Shown: positions 1 to 9,185, numbered from the stretch's first letter. The stretch is DNA of 64,000 nt from Treponema sp. (GCA_017935745.1 JAGBGX010000020.1:38890-102889); one strand, 5' to 3'. A program made the numbers and translations. Notes: generated from the letters alone by a model not told the origin.

Positions 1-424
1 TCGGATAAATCAAGGCTGAAATAACCGCTGAATAGATGCAGTACGAAAGGAATTTCGTGCGCTCTGCCATAGCGCCGGAGACAATCGTTGCAGTTGTGGC
101 GCAGAACACAAGGTTGAACACGAAGTTAGACCAGTCAAAGCCAGCATACGCAGTGAAAATGTCGAATCCCGGCTTTCCGATAAATCCGAACAAATCCTCG
201 CCGAGCAGAAGCCCGAATCCAATCAGGATGAACATCACGGTACCGATGCAGAAGTCCATCAGGTTTTTCATGATGATATTGCCGGTGTTTTTTGCGCGGG
301 TGAAACCTGTTTCCACCATTGCAAAGCCAGCCTGCATCCAGAAAACCAGCGCGGCTCCAATCAAGAACCAGACTGCAAAAATCATGCTCTGTGATTCCTG
401 CACTGCACTCAATACTTCTTCCAT
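1..424 (-). CDS. amt: Ammonium transporter (Amt family), 5' part only
   Basis: Inner-membrane channel for NH4+/NH3 uptake. The gene runs off the left edge of the window, so only about 141 N-terminal residues are present. They include the family pattern FWMQAGFAMVETGF followed by TRAKNTGNIIMKN and several hydrophobic segments (roughly residues 13-33, 47-70 and 95-117). The ATG at 424 is preceded by a GGGGG ribosome binding site about 8 nt upstream. The 354-nt region upstream is described separately. With gltB and gltD further right, this supports ammonium assimilation in this cell. No GlnK/PII gene is visible, but it could lie beyond the edge. The family call is secure; the exact paralogue is not. 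Confidence 0.93.
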   Translation of the reverse strand, partial: MEEVLSAVQESQSMIFAVWFLIGAALVFWMQAGFAMVETGFTRAKNTGNIIMKNLMDFCIGTVMFILIGFGLLLGEDLFGFIGKPGFDIFTAYAGFDWSNFVFNLVFCATTATIVSGAMAERTKFLSYCIYSAVISALIYP

Positions 425-680
425 AAAAAAGAACCCCCTTTTGCCAAAGCGGCAATAAGTAAAATTGAAATAAAAAAGCGACAAGGATGCCGCTAAACGG
501 ATTTTTAGAAATCCATTCACCGACACCATTGTCGCCCGGCACATATGCCGCCTTTATCGCATTCCGATTTAAACAAAAAAAAGCCACAGTATGCATCTGC
601 ACTCTGTGACTCCGTTGTCAATCGATATGACAGTTTTACCATTCCAGAAAAAAAAAGTCAATATCATTTGCATTTTATTA

Positions 681-708
681 TTGACAATCGGGCAAAATAT
701 GATATAGT
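681..708 (+). promoter_or_regulatory. Promoter of the mannan phosphorylase operon
   Basis: TTGACA (681-686), a 16-nt spacer and TATAGT (703-708): a consensus -35 and a 5/6 -10. The operator at 721-734 starts 12 nt after the -10 box, so it covers the early transcribed region. Confidence 0.8.
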
Positions 709-720
709 AGACACAGTTAG

Positions 721-734
721 AGAAAACGATTTCT
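721..734. promoter_or_regulatory. Operator-like palindrome, mannan regulon site 1
   Basis: AGAAAACGATTTCT is a near-perfect inverted repeat with a central CG, as in LacI/GalR-family operators. The 15-mer AGAAAACGATTTCTT recurs exactly at 32222-32236 in front of the lipoprotein/mannanase locus, again 12-13 nt downstream of a -10 box. No LacI-family gene is present in the window, so the regulator is unknown. Confidence 0.75.
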
Positions 735-778
735 TTTCTCTTGCGGAAACTAGCTCTTTATATTGACAGGATTGAAGT

Positions 779-1969
779 ATGACGGATTTTGAAAAGAACT
801 ATCTGCGGCAGAAGGAAGAGTACGATTCCCTGATTCACCGCAAGAACAAAAAAAGCAGCTTTTACAACGGGATTTTTGATCGCTATGAATTTCCTGTTCT
901 CACAAGGAATCATATTCCGCTCTTCTGGAAATATGACATGAATCCTGAGACGAATCCTCATTTTATGGAGCGGCTTGGAATCAATGCAGTCTTTAATTGC
1001 GGCGCGGTTTTTCTTGACGGAACATTTTATCTGGTGGCACGCGTTGAGGGGAGCGACAGGAAGTCATTCTTTGCTGTTGCAGAAAGCGCGAGCGGAACAG
1101 ACGGATTTGAATTCTGGGATTATCCGGTGGAAATTCCTGACTTGTATCCTGATGAAACAAATGTGTACGATATGCGGCTCACCCGCCACGAAGACGGCTG
1201 GCTGTACGGCGTGTTCTGCTCTGAAAGCAAGGACAAGTCTTCTTCTGACTTGAGCGCGGCTGTTGCACAGGCAGGAATTGTCCGCACAAAGGATCTGAAA
1301 AAGTGGGAGCGGCTTGACAATTTGAAAACGCTCCGTTCTCCGCAGCAGCGCAATGTTGTTCTGCTTCCCGAGTTTGTGAATGGAAAGTACGCTTTTTATA
1401 CGCGGCCTATGGATGGGTTCATTGACACAGGAAACGGCGGCGGAATCGGGTTCGGCTTGTGCGATGATATAGCTCATGCTGTAATTGATGAAGAAAAAAT
1501 TACCAGCAGAAGAAAATATCATACAATCACTGAATCGAAGAATGGAGCAGGAGCCGTTCCGATAAAGACAAAGCGCGGATGGATTCACATTGCCCACGGT
1601 GTGCGGAATACGGCTGCCGGGCTGCGGTATGTTTTGTATTGCTTTGCAACTGACTTGAAGGATCCTTCAAAGGTGACTGCTGAGCCTTCCGGGCTGTTTC
1701 TTTCTCCGCTGGGAGCTGAGCGGACAGGCGATGTTTCAAATGTTGTGTTTACAAACGGTGCTGCTGTCACGCCTGACGGGACTGTTTACATTTACTACGC
1801 TTCAAGCGACACACGGGTTCATGTGGCAGCAACTTCAGTTGAAAAGCTTGAGGACTATGTGTTCAATACGCCTCAGGATCCCTTGCGTTCAGCAGACTGC
1901 GTAAAGCAGCGGTGCGAATTTATCAGTGCCAATCTTGCGGCCATGAAGCAGCGCGGATTGGAAAAATAA
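779..1969 (+). CDS. GH130 phosphorylase, probable 4-O-beta-D-mannosyl-D-glucose phosphorylase
   Basis: 396 aa, cytoplasmic, no signal peptide. GH130 enzymes of this type phosphorolyse beta-1,4-mannosyl-glucose to mannose-1-phosphate and glucose. The N-terminal block [18 protein letters not shown] and the [18 protein letters not shown] segment are characteristic of the mannosylglucose phosphorylase branch (GH130_1). Asp131, in NVYDMR, aligns with the proposed catalytic acid of the family. The start ATG has AGGA 7 nt upstream. It is the first gene of a three-gene operon with a second GH130 and manA, which together convert mannan oligosaccharides to central metabolites. Subfamily is inferred from remembered motifs; substrate is untested. 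Confidence 0.87.
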   Translation: MTDFEKNYLRQKEEYDSLIHRKNKKSSFYNGIFDRYEFPVLTRNHIPLFWKYDMNPETNPHFMERLGINAVFNCGAVFLDGTFYLVARVEGSDRKSFFAVAESASGTDGFEFWDYPVEIPDLYPDETNVYDMRLTRHEDGWLYGVFCSESKDKSSSDLSAAVAQAGIVRTKDLKKWERLDNLKTLRSPQQRNVVLLPEFVNGKYAFYTRPMDGFIDTGNGGGIGFGLCDDIAHAVIDEEKITSRRKYHTITESKNGAGAVPIKTKRGWIHIAHGVRNTAAGLRYVLYCFATDLKDPSKVTAEPSGLFLSPLGAERTGDVSNVVFTNGAAVTPDGTVYIYYASSDTRVHVAATSVEKLEDYVFNTPQDPLRSADCVKQRCEFISANLAAMKQRGLEK

Positions 1970-2039
1970 ACTGAAAGCAAAAATCTTTAATAGGAGGAAA
2001 AAGCAGGGCTGAAAAACAGTGTCCGGCTTTTGTAAAAGT

Positions 2040-3038
2040 ATGGTGAAAATTGTAGGTTTTTCAATTCCTAATATGCCGTGGGAAGATCGTCCCGCCCAGT
2101 CACAGGAGATTGTATGGCGGTACAGCAAGAATCCTGTCATCGGAAGAAATCCTGTTGCCGGGATGGCGCGCATTTTTAACAGTGCTGTTGCGCCTTGGAA
2201 AGAAGGCGGATTTGTCGGTGTGTTCCGGGCGGAAAATGTGAGCGGCATTCCGCACCTGTATACAGGATTCAGCACTGATGCGCTTAACTGGAAATTTTCA
2301 GAAACGAAAATCAAAATAACAGATGAAAATAATGCTGATGTGACTCCGGGCTATGCCTATGATCCGCGGCTTGTTTTGATTGATGATACATACTACATTA
2401 TCTGGTGCACTGACTTTCACGGCCCGTCAGTGGGAATTGCATACACAAAGGATTTTAAGACATTCACTTCAAAAGGAAACGGCTTTCTTCCGTTCAACAG
2501 AAACGGCGTGCTCTTTCCCCGGAAAATCAATGGAAACTTTTATCTGCTTTCCCGTCCGTCCGACAGCGGGCACACTCCGTTTGGCGATATCTTTATTTCA
2601 GAAAGCCCGGATTTGCTTCACTGGGGAAACCACAAGTGGGTCATGGGAAAAGCTCCTCAGTGGTGGCAGGCGGTAAAAATCGGCGCGGGATGCGCTCCAA
2701 TTGAAACAGAAGAAGGATGGCTTTTGTTTTATCATGGCGTGACGAGTACATGCTCGGGATTTGTCTATTCCATGGGTGCCGCGCTGCTTGATCTTGAGAA
2801 TCCTTCAAAGGTGATTCACCGGTGCGAGAATTTTATTCTTACTCCTGAAAAAGAATATGAAGAGCGGGGATTTGTTCCGAATGTAGTGTTTCCCTGCGCG
2901 GCTCTTGCAGACAAGGATACAAACCGCATTGCAATTTACTACGGCGCGGCAGACACGTATACTGCGCTATGCTTTACAAAGGCGGATCTTGTCATTGAGT
3001 ATATAAAGGCTCATGATATGTGCCGTGCTGTTCAGTAA
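2040..3038 (+). CDS. GH130 phosphorylase, probable beta-1,4-mannooligosaccharide phosphorylase
   Basis: 332 aa from ATG 2040. This start gives the usual GH130_2 opening MVKIVGFSIPNMPWEDRPA; a GTG at 2019 would add seven residues of no family resemblance. An AGGAGG lies at 1992-1997, too far from either start to be ideal. Asp108 in AYDPRL matches the catalytic Asp of the family, and VWRYSKNP and RIFNSAVAPW are family blocks. The likely reaction is phosphorolysis of mannobiose or longer mannooligosaccharides to mannose-1-P. It follows the first GH130 by 70 nt and precedes manA by 35 nt, so all three are probably co-transcribed. Confidence 0.85.
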   Translation: MVKIVGFSIPNMPWEDRPAQSQEIVWRYSKNPVIGRNPVAGMARIFNSAVAPWKEGGFVGVFRAENVSGIPHLYTGFSTDALNWKFSETKIKITDENNADVTPGYAYDPRLVLIDDTYYIIWCTDFHGPSVGIAYTKDFKTFTSKGNGFLPFNRNGVLFPRKINGNFYLLSRPSDSGHTPFGDIFISESPDLLHWGNHKWVMGKAPQWWQAVKIGAGCAPIETEEGWLLFYHGVTSTCSGFVYSMGAALLDLENPSKVIHRCENFILTPEKEYEERGFVPNVVFPCAALADKDTNRIAIYYGAADTYTALCFTKADLVIEYIKAHDMCRAVQ

Positions 3039-3073
3039 GCTGCTGTTTTTTAAAGTCTTGCGGAGGTGAAAGC

Positions 3074-4021
3074 ATGAGTGAAGGCGCGCAGTTCAGGGAG
3101 CTGATTTTTATCCGTCCTATTCTCAAGGAAAAGATGTGGGGCGGAACAAGGATTTCAGAATTCGGCATTGCATTTTCCTCCAGTCATGTCGGAGAATGCT
3201 GGGCTGTGAGCGCTCACCCGTGCGGTGACTGCACTGCGGTTTCAAGTCAGCTTAGAGAACAGAAGCTTTCTGAGCTGTGGAAAAATCATCATGAGCTTTT
3301 CGGTGCGGAAAAGAGCGGGCCGTTTCCGCTGATGGTAAAAATCATTGATGCCGCGCAGGATCTGTCGCTTCAGGTACATCCTGATGACGAGTATGCCGGA
3401 ATTCATGAAAACGGTTCTTTGGGAAAGACGGAATGCTGGTATGTTCTTGACGCTAAAAAAGATGCCTCGCTGATTATCGGCCATAATGCTTCCTCAAAAG
3501 ATGAAGCCAGAAAACTGATTGAAGAAAAAAAGTGGGCTGAATTTATCCGCGAAGTTCCTGTCCGCAAGGGAGATTTCTTTTTCATTGAGCCGGGAACTGT
3601 CCACGCTATAAAAAACGGAATCCTTGTTCTTGAAACTCAGCAGTCAAGCGATGTGACATACCGGCTGTATGATTACGACCGGCTGTGCGACGGAAAGCCG
3701 CGGGAGCTTCATATACAGCAGAGCCTTGATGTGATTAGTGCTCCATTCAAAGACTGTGCGCCTCCGATGCTTGGCTTGGAGACAGTCAACAGAAGCTTGA
3801 AAAAGCTTGCCGGCTGTACATTTTTTACAGTCTGGAAAGCTGATATATGCGGAGCGGAAACTGTTGTTCAGGATCAGAACTATATGATTGTCACTGTCAT
3901 AGAAGGCAGCGGATTCGCCGACGAGCAGAAAATTGCCAAAGGCTCAAGCTTTATTATTCCGTCTGCATACGGATCAGTCCGATTCAGCGGAACTATGCAG
4001 CTTATCATTTCTTCTTCCTGA
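3074..4021 (+). CDS. manA: Mannose-6-phosphate isomerase, class I (short form)
   Basis: 315 aa, cytoplasmic. Interconverts mannose-6-P and fructose-6-P. Zinc ligands are visible in LQVHPDD (Gln and His), in GKTECWYV (Glu) and in EPGTVHAI (His). ATG 3074 is chosen because GGAGGTG lies 6 nt upstream; the longer upstream extension is rich in Cys and has no family match. Last gene of the mannan operon, it links the mannose-1-P made by the GH130 enzymes (via a phosphomannomutase not in this window) to glycolysis. A TATTAT box lies shortly after the stop and belongs to the next gene. Confidence 0.92.
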   Translation: MSEGAQFRELIFIRPILKEKMWGGTRISEFGIAFSSSHVGECWAVSAHPCGDCTAVSSQLREQKLSELWKNHHELFGAEKSGPFPLMVKIIDAAQDLSLQVHPDDEYAGIHENGSLGKTECWYVLDAKKDASLIIGHNASSKDEARKLIEEKKWAEFIREVPVRKGDFFFIEPGTVHAIKNGILVLETQQSSDVTYRLYDYDRLCDGKPRELHIQQSLDVISAPFKDCAPPMLGLETVNRSLKKLAGCTFFTVWKADICGAETVVQDQNYMIVTVIEGSGFADEQKIAKGSSFIIPSAYGSVRFSGTMQLIISSS

Positions 4022-4081
4022 CAGCTCATCATTTTACCTGTTTTTTTTGCAGCAATAGTACAATCGGAAAAAATATGATAG

Positions 4082-4087
4082 TATTAT
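4082..4087 (+). promoter_or_regulatory. Candidate -10 box, leaderless start of the sugar-sensing operon
   Basis: TATTAT lies 7 nt before the ATG at 4095 and no Shine-Dalgarno sequence precedes that ATG. No good -35 is found at 16-18 nt, so this is weaker than the other leaderless cases in the window. Confidence 0.4.
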
Positions 4088-4094
4088 ATGCTGT

Positions 4095-5093
4095 ATGAAT
4101 AAAACAAAGCGGATCAAAGATGCCAAGGGAAAGAATCATGTTCTTCTGATTGCCTGCTTTCTGCTTTGCATTGTTTTGACTCTTGCATATCTCATGCTTG
4201 AAATCGCGCGGCATCAGTATGGCTTTGAAGAAGCCGGAACTGACAGGAACTATCATGTTCTTGTTGTCGGGCAGGCTGAAAGCCAGCTTTTTTTGAATCA
4301 GGTTTTTGAAGGAGCAAAAAGCCTGAGTGAAAAGTATAATGCTGTTGTTGAGCTGAAAGTTCCGAATTCCCTGGCTGAAAACATTTCCTTGCAGTCACTG
4401 ATTGATTACAGTTCATTTGTGAATGCAGACGGAATCATTGCATTTGTACATTCCCAAAGCGCGCCGTTTCATGCCGCCCTGCGCAGTGACGGAACTGACA
4501 TTCCCGTTATTTCAATAGGATATTATCTTCCTGAAAATCCGCAGGTTTCATTCATAGGGAGCAACTATTCCGCGTTAGGGCGGCGGATAGGGGCTGAGTC
4601 AGAGTCTCTTTTTAATTCCCGCGGGAAGGCGTATGTTGTTATCAGCGGAATTTCAAGCAGTCCGAATCACAGCAATCTTTTGAACAGTCTGCTCGGCTAT
4701 TACCGGGCAAGGTCAATTTCAAATTTTGAAGTATTTGACAAGTCGCTGAAGGAAAATGAAGAGTCAGTCTTGCAGATGCTGTGCGGCGCAAGCCTTGAAA
4801 ACTCTGCGCTCATCTGCCTGACTGAAAAAGATTCAATGACAGCGCTTCAGCTTGTAACGGCGCAAAATGAAGGAGGAAAAATCAAGATTCTCGGATTCGG
4901 AGAAAATGAAGCGCTCGGCATGTACTTGAAAAAAGGAATCCTTTCGCGGCTCATTTCCTTCGACCCGAAAAAAATCGGCAGGACTGCTATGACGGAGCTT
5001 TTTGAATACAGGAACAAGGGCTATGCAAACAGCTATATAACGGCTGAGCTTCAGGTGAGGAAGGCTGAGAATGAATGTGATGCGGCGCATTGA
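4095..5093 (+). CDS. Membrane-anchored periplasmic sugar-binding protein (sensor component)
   Basis: 332 aa. One hydrophobic segment (about residues 16-36) should anchor the protein; there is no lipobox. The rest resembles a type I periplasmic binding fold (Peripla_BP_4/LacI type): HVLVVGQAESQLF, then NADGIIAFVHS, DIPVISIGYY and a late GGKIKILGFGENE segment. The gene overlaps the next (a YesM-like kinase) by 23 nt, and no ABC permease or ATPase gene follows. It most likely presents a ligand to the kinase rather than to a transporter. Its position right after the mannan operon suggests a mannan-derived or plant sugar, but the ligand cannot be read from sequence. Confidence 0.75.
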   Translation: MNKTKRIKDAKGKNHVLLIACFLLCIVLTLAYLMLEIARHQYGFEEAGTDRNYHVLVVGQAESQLFLNQVFEGAKSLSEKYNAVVELKVPNSLAENISLQSLIDYSSFVNADGIIAFVHSQSAPFHAALRSDGTDIPVISIGYYLPENPQVSFIGSNYSALGRRIGAESESLFNSRGKAYVVISGISSSPNHSNLLNSLLGYYRARSISNFEVFDKSLKENEESVLQMLCGASLENSALICLTEKDSMTALQLVTAQNEGGKIKILGFGENEALGMYLKKGILSRLISFDPKKIGRTAMTELFEYRNKGYANSYITAELQVRKAENECDAAH

Positions 5094-6570
5094 AAGCAAA
5101 AGCCTGCGCTGGAAAATTGTGGTGAGCATGAGTTTTGTGTTCTTTATTATGAGTATAAGCCTGATAGTTACAGTCAGAATCGATCAGTATGCCATGCACA
5201 TCATCGGAAAGTCATACGAGTCGAATTCAAGACTGGCGGAATTTCAAAAGGATCTGGAGGCTTTGGAAAATTCTCTTGAAATGTATATTGCGTATAGAAC
5301 GTTTGAAAGCATTGACTCATATTATACTAATTCCGTGAGCGTTGAAAATTTTTGTGCGTCAATGCAGGAATTTCCGTCTACAAATGAAGTGAGCTGCAGG
5401 GAGTATGCGGTGAATCAGCTTGCCCAGTCTTTTTTGCATTACAGCTCAAAGGCCGTTGCTCTCAGGCGGGCAAACAGTTCCAGCAATGAATTCTATGCAA
5501 AGAGCCTTGAATGCTATACGTTTCTTCTTGACGAAATATCAAGGCTCACTGTTTTGTATACGCAGAAAAATGCAAGGGTATATGATGCGGACAGAAAAAA
5601 AGTGAATTTCATTTTTCATGTGTACCTTGCATTCTTTGCGCTGCTTTTTATTTTTGTTCTGCTGCTTCTCGGATTTTTTGCCGGAACAATAACAAAGCCG
5701 CTTGCAGAAATTTCCAATGTTGCGCTAAGGATTGCACGGCGCGACTTTGACGTTCCTCTCTTTAACAGGACTTCCTCTGACGAAATCGGAACTATCTGCC
5801 AGGCGTTTGACAGAATGATAATAAGCATCCGGGAATATAGTGACACAATATGGAAAAAGGCGCGGATCGAAAATGAGCTTCGGGAGCGGGAACTGGAAAT
5901 GCGCTCTCTGTATGCGGATGCCCAGCTCAAGGCGTTTCAGAGCCAGATAAATCCGCACTTTCTGTTTAATACGCTGAATACAGGCGCCCAGCTTGCAATG
6001 ATGGAAGGCGCGGACAAGACATGCTTTTTTATTGAGCAGACATCAGATTTTTTCAGGTACAATATACAGCAGAAGGAAGATGCGGCAATAAGCGAAGAGC
6101 TTGCGCTTGTTGACAGCTTTGTGTACATCATGAAAGTCCGCTTTGGAAAACGTCTTGAATTTGCAAAGGAAGTTCCTGATGAAACGTTCAGGCAGCGTCT
6201 TCCTGCAATGACGCTTCAGCCGCTTGTAGAAAACTGCATTCAGCATGGATTGCAAAATGCCATGGGAAAAGTATTCCTGAAGCTTGAGCGGAAAAACGGA
6301 TGTGCCGAAATTGCAATTGGAGACAACGGCCCGGAATTTGATGCCGGCATCCGTGAAAGGATTTTGAGGGCGGTGCGCAGCGGAAGTTCTGCTGATTTTT
6401 CTGGAGCAGCGCCTGAGTCTGAAAAAAAAGAAGTGCATGCAGGAATCGGACTGATAAATGTTTTTTCGCGGCTCCGGCTTTATTTTCACCGGGATGGTAT
6501 TTTTGACATTTGCGCTGGAAAAAATGAGTCAGGAATAAAATTTATAATCAGGGTGCCGGATCATGTATAA
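5071..6570 (+). CDS. YesM-like sensor histidine kinase
   Basis: 499 aa. Order: TM1 (about 14-35), extracytoplasmic sensor region (36-178), TM2 (about 180-204), HAMP (about 205-258), short coiled coil, then a HisKA_7TM/YesM-type His-kinase box with His296 in FQSQINPHFLFNTLN, and a HATPase_c domain with N box (LVENCIQHGL) and G box (GIGLINVFSRL). It should phosphorylate the response regulator encoded next, with an 8-nt overlap. AGGAAGG lies 7 nt before ATG 5071. Input probably comes from the binding proteins encoded on either side. The C-terminal ATPase is somewhat divergent but complete. Confidence 0.9.
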   Translation: MNVMRRIESKSLRWKIVVSMSFVFFIMSISLIVTVRIDQYAMHIIGKSYESNSRLAEFQKDLEALENSLEMYIAYRTFESIDSYYTNSVSVENFCASMQEFPSTNEVSCREYAVNQLAQSFLHYSSKAVALRRANSSSNEFYAKSLECYTFLLDEISRLTVLYTQKNARVYDADRKKVNFIFHVYLAFFALLFIFVLLLLGFFAGTITKPLAEISNVALRIARRDFDVPLFNRTSSDEIGTICQAFDRMIISIREYSDTIWKKARIENELRERELEMRSLYADAQLKAFQSQINPHFLFNTLNTGAQLAMMEGADKTCFFIEQTSDFFRYNIQQKEDAAISEELALVDSFVYIMKVRFGKRLEFAKEVPDETFRQRLPAMTLQPLVENCIQHGLQNAMGKVFLKLERKNGCAEIAIGDNGPEFDAGIRERILRAVRSGSSADFSGAAPESEKKEVHAGIGLINVFSRLRLYFHRDGIFDICAGKNESGIKFIIRVPDHV

Positions 6571-8128
6571 CATTTTGATTTGTGATGATGAGCAGATTAT
6601 GATTGATTCCCTTCAGTTTATAATCAGAAAAAATTTTGAAGGGCAGGTGAGGCTGTTTTCAGCTTTGTCAGGAAGCGATGCCATCCAGATTTGCAGCAGT
6701 GAACGGATCGATATTGTTTTTATGGATATACATATGCCGGGTATGAACGGCCTTGAGGCAATCAGCTGCATCCTGCGCCTGAAGCCCGATGCGGTCATTA
6801 TTGTTTTGAGCGCGTTTGACTCATTTCAGTATGCTCAGGAAGCGATGAATCTTGGGGCGTACAAGTACATTACGAAGCCGGTCAACAGAAATGTTGTGAT
6901 TCAGACAGTCCGGAATGTGATGAATCTTGTTGACGGGCGCAGCAGCTCTGACGATGAAGAGCTTTTGAAAAAACTTGATATTGTTTCTCCGATGGTTGAA
7001 AGCGATTTTATTTATTCGTGCATTTTCAATTCGGACAAGAATGAAGATCTTTCAAGCTATCTCAATTATTTTAATCTGGAAGTTACAGATTACTTTTTTA
7101 TCTGCGTTGAAGTTCCCCGGAGCGGATGGAAAAATCAGTATGAGCTTTGCTCAAAGATACGAAGCATTGTGTCGCAAAAAAGCAAGTGCCTTGTCGGCTC
7201 TGTTATGGCAAACAGGATTGCGGTTTTTGTTTCTGTGGAAATTTCAGAGCATGAAGACTTGATGAGCCGCTTTCATGAAATTGCACGGGAAATATATGCT
7301 GCCCTGGCTATGGCAGTCGGGCAGGGAGTCCGCGCCGGAATAAGCCGCCTTTCAAGCGAGCTGAAAAATGTTTCTGCCTGCTATAACGATGCTTTGTCTG
7401 CGCTGAACAGTACTTCTCCAAATGGCGAAGCTCTTTTTTCAGATGATCTCCCTGAGTCTTCCGGCGGAAATGCTGCCATCGGAAAAATGTGCGAGCGTCT
7501 TTTGAACCGCCTGAAAATTGGAGACAATGCCGGAGTGCAGTTTCTGGCCGGTCTTTGTATTTCTGAGATGAGCAGCGCGGATGCGGATCTGGATAAAGTA
7601 AAAGGAGCTGTATTCGAGCTTTTGATAAGCGCGAAGAATATTGTGAAGTCTGTGAATCCCCATTACGAAAATCACGCATTCAGCAGCCTTTTTTCTTCGC
7701 TGAGCGGGGCAAGCGATATATCTTCTCTGCGGGACATTTTGCAGAACAGGCTGGCGGAATGTGCTTCCGCTGTTTTCTCTTCGAGGGAGCACAAGGAAAA
7801 TCCTGTTGTAAAAAAAGTATGTACATATATATTTGAAAATATGAGCAGAACTATTTCGCTCGATGATGCGGCTGCCGTTGCAGGAACAAGTCCGTTCTAC
7901 CTGAGCAAGCTCTTCAAGGAAGAAACTGGAGAAACATTTATAAATTATCTTACGGACAAGCGGCTTGAAAAAGCAAAGCAGCTTCTGATTGAAACTGATT
8001 TGTCTGTCAAGGAAATTACCGGCCAGACAGGCTATAATGATCAGAATTATTTCAGCCGGCTCTTTAAAAATAAATTCGGCGTTTCTCCTACGGACTTTAG
8101 AAATGCGAACGGGGGGGGTAATTCATGA
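6563..8128 (+). CDS. YesN-like response regulator (REC + AraC HTH)
   Basis: 521 aa. The N-terminal receiver has acidic pair Asp8-Asp9, phospho-acceptor Asp55 in VFMDIHMPGMNG, and the conserved Lys in YKYITKPVN. A long linker (about 135-400) is followed by an AraC/XylS double HTH (about 415-515; SPFYLSKLFKEETGETF and GYNDQNYFSRLFKNKFGVSP). It should activate transport or catabolic genes, possibly the nearby mannan operon. The last codons run through an 8-G tract (8111-8118) three codons before the stop; slippage there would only alter the tail but would shift the next gene's ribosome binding site. The stop overlaps the next start by 4 nt (ATGA). Confidence 0.92.
   Translation: MYNILICDDEQIMIDSLQFIIRKNFEGQVRLFSALSGSDAIQICSSERIDIVFMDIHMPGMNGLEAISCILRLKPDAVIIVLSAFDSFQYAQEAMNLGAYKYITKPVNRNVVIQTVRNVMNLVDGRSSSDDEELLKKLDIVSPMVESDFIYSCIFNSDKNEDLSSYLNYFNLEVTDYFFICVEVPRSGWKNQYELCSKIRSIVSQKSKCLVGSVMANRIAVFVSVEISEHEDLMSRFHEIAREIYAALAMAVGQGVRAGISRLSSELKNVSACYNDALSALNSTSPNGEALFSDDLPESSGGNAAIGKMCERLLNRLKIGDNAGVQFLAGLCISEMSSADADLDKVKGAVFELLISAKNIVKSVNPHYENHAFSSLFSSLSGASDISSLRDILQNRLAECASAVFSSREHKENPVVKKVCTYIFENMSRTISLDDAAAVAGTSPFYLSKLFKEETGETFINYLTDKRLEKAKQLLIETDLSVKEITGQTGYNDQNYFSRLFKNKFGVSPTDFRNANGGGNS
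8111..8118 (+). repeat. Poly-G tract (8 G) serving as ribosome binding site
   Basis: Eight consecutive G lie 6 nt before the ATG at 8125 and inside the last codons of the upstream regulator gene. Homopolymeric G tracts are slippage hot spots. Length change here would alter Shine-Dalgarno strength and spacing of the lipoprotein gene. Confidence 0.7.
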
Positions 8129-9159
8129 AAAAAATTTTTTTAGCGGCTGGAGCCTGCGTTTTTCTTTTTGGATGCTCACAGACAAAGAAAGAGGCTTCCG
8201 TATCAGTCCAAAGTGCGGTCTCTCCTGAAAAGAAAGTCACAGTGGGATTTTCAATTGACACGCTTGCAATAGAACGGTGGCAGCGGGACCTCGATACATT
8301 TATGGCGGCTGCCAGAGAATTAGAGGCTGATGTTATTGTTCAGAATGCCGGAAACAGCGTTGAAAGGCAGAAGAAGCAGCTTATGTACCTTGTGGACCGG
8401 AATGTTGATGTCATTGTCGTCCTTCCTAAGGAAGCTTCATCATTAAAAGATGAAATTGAAAAAATCCGTGCAAAGTCTATTCCTGTTATTTCGTATGACC
8501 GGCTTTTGACTGGAGTGAAAATTGATCTGTATGTGACGGTTGACAGCTGCAAAGTCGGCGCGCTGATGGGCGAGCATCTTCAGCGGATTGCCGGCGCAAA
8601 AAACTGGCTGTGCATTCTGGGGCCGCAGGAAGATTATAATATGGAAATGATTCAAAAAGGAATTGCAGGCGCAGTGCAGGATTCATCGCACGTCATACGG
8701 GAAGTGTTTTTCACTCAGGACTGGAACTATGACTTGTCAAGGCAGAAAATGATTGATGTTGTTACGGGCGGAAATCTTCCTGATGCAATTGTCTGCGGAA
8801 ACGATGCCATTGCTGACAGCGTGATTTCGGTGCTCAGATTGTATTACCCGGACAGGCATATTCCGGTTTGCGGCCAGGATGCCGATATCGCTGCGTGCCA
8901 GAACATCATGGAAGGATTTCAGGACTTTACCATCTACAAGCCGATTGTCGCGCTTGCCCAGATTGCCGCTGAATATTCCGTCAGGATTGCACGGGGAGAA
9001 AAAGCAGCCTCTCTTCCCGAAGCCGGACAGCTCATTGACAATGGGAGCGGAATGATTCCTGCCGTCATGCTGGAGCCATGCATTGTCACAAAAGAAACTA
9101 TTGATGAGCTGATTATCGGCTCAGGATTTCACACTCACGGCGAAGTTCACAGGGAATAA
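8125..9159 (+). CDS. XylF-like sugar-binding lipoprotein
   Basis: 344 aa. Signal peptide with lipobox LFGC (Cys17), so an anchored lipoprotein. The mature part is a periplasmic binding protein closest in pattern to D-xylose-binding XylF: VGFSIDTLAIERWQRD, NAGNSVERQKKQLMYLVDRNVDVIVV, IPVISYDRLL, then CGNDAIADSV and VCGQDADIAACQNI. It is translationally coupled to the regulator (4-nt overlap), and no transporter genes follow. Together with the gene at 4095 it gives the module two binding proteins of different subtypes. XylF homologues acting as sensors for LytS/YesN systems are known in clostridia, so a sensory role is plausible. Ligand not determinable. Confidence 0.83.
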   Translation: MKKIFLAAGACVFLFGCSQTKKEASVSVQSAVSPEKKVTVGFSIDTLAIERWQRDLDTFMAAARELEADVIVQNAGNSVERQKKQLMYLVDRNVDVIVVLPKEASSLKDEIEKIRAKSIPVISYDRLLTGVKIDLYVTVDSCKVGALMGEHLQRIAGAKNWLCILGPQEDYNMEMIQKGIAGAVQDSSHVIREVFFTQDWNYDLSRQKMIDVVTGGNLPDAIVCGNDAIADSVISVLRLYYPDRHIPVCGQDADIAACQNIMEGFQDFTIYKPIVALAQIAAEYSVRIARGEKAASLPEAGQLIDNGSGMIPAVMLEPCIVTKETIDELIIGSGFHTHGEVHRE

Positions 9160-9185
9160 TTCTTCCGTTCCATCCGCATAAAAAA

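Larger units (their letters stand above)
425..778. other. Divergent intergenic region (amt / mannan operon)
   Basis: No gene is supported here. The left part is the leader of the minus-strand amt gene and can fold: GCGACAA (479-485) pairs with TTGTCGC (529-535), enclosing a GGATTT/AAATCC hairpin near 499-514. The right part holds the promoter and operator of the plus-strand mannan operon. No clear sigma-70 or sigma-54 promoter for amt could be assigned. Confidence 0.6.

Noticed and set aside
135..602. 155-codon minus-strand frame overlapping amt and its leader
   Set aside because: Out of frame with the clearly conserved Amt sequence; no ribosome binding site.
616..621. TTGACA on the minus strand as an amt promoter
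   Set aside because: No acceptable -10 at 16-18 nt; sigma-54 elements were also absent.
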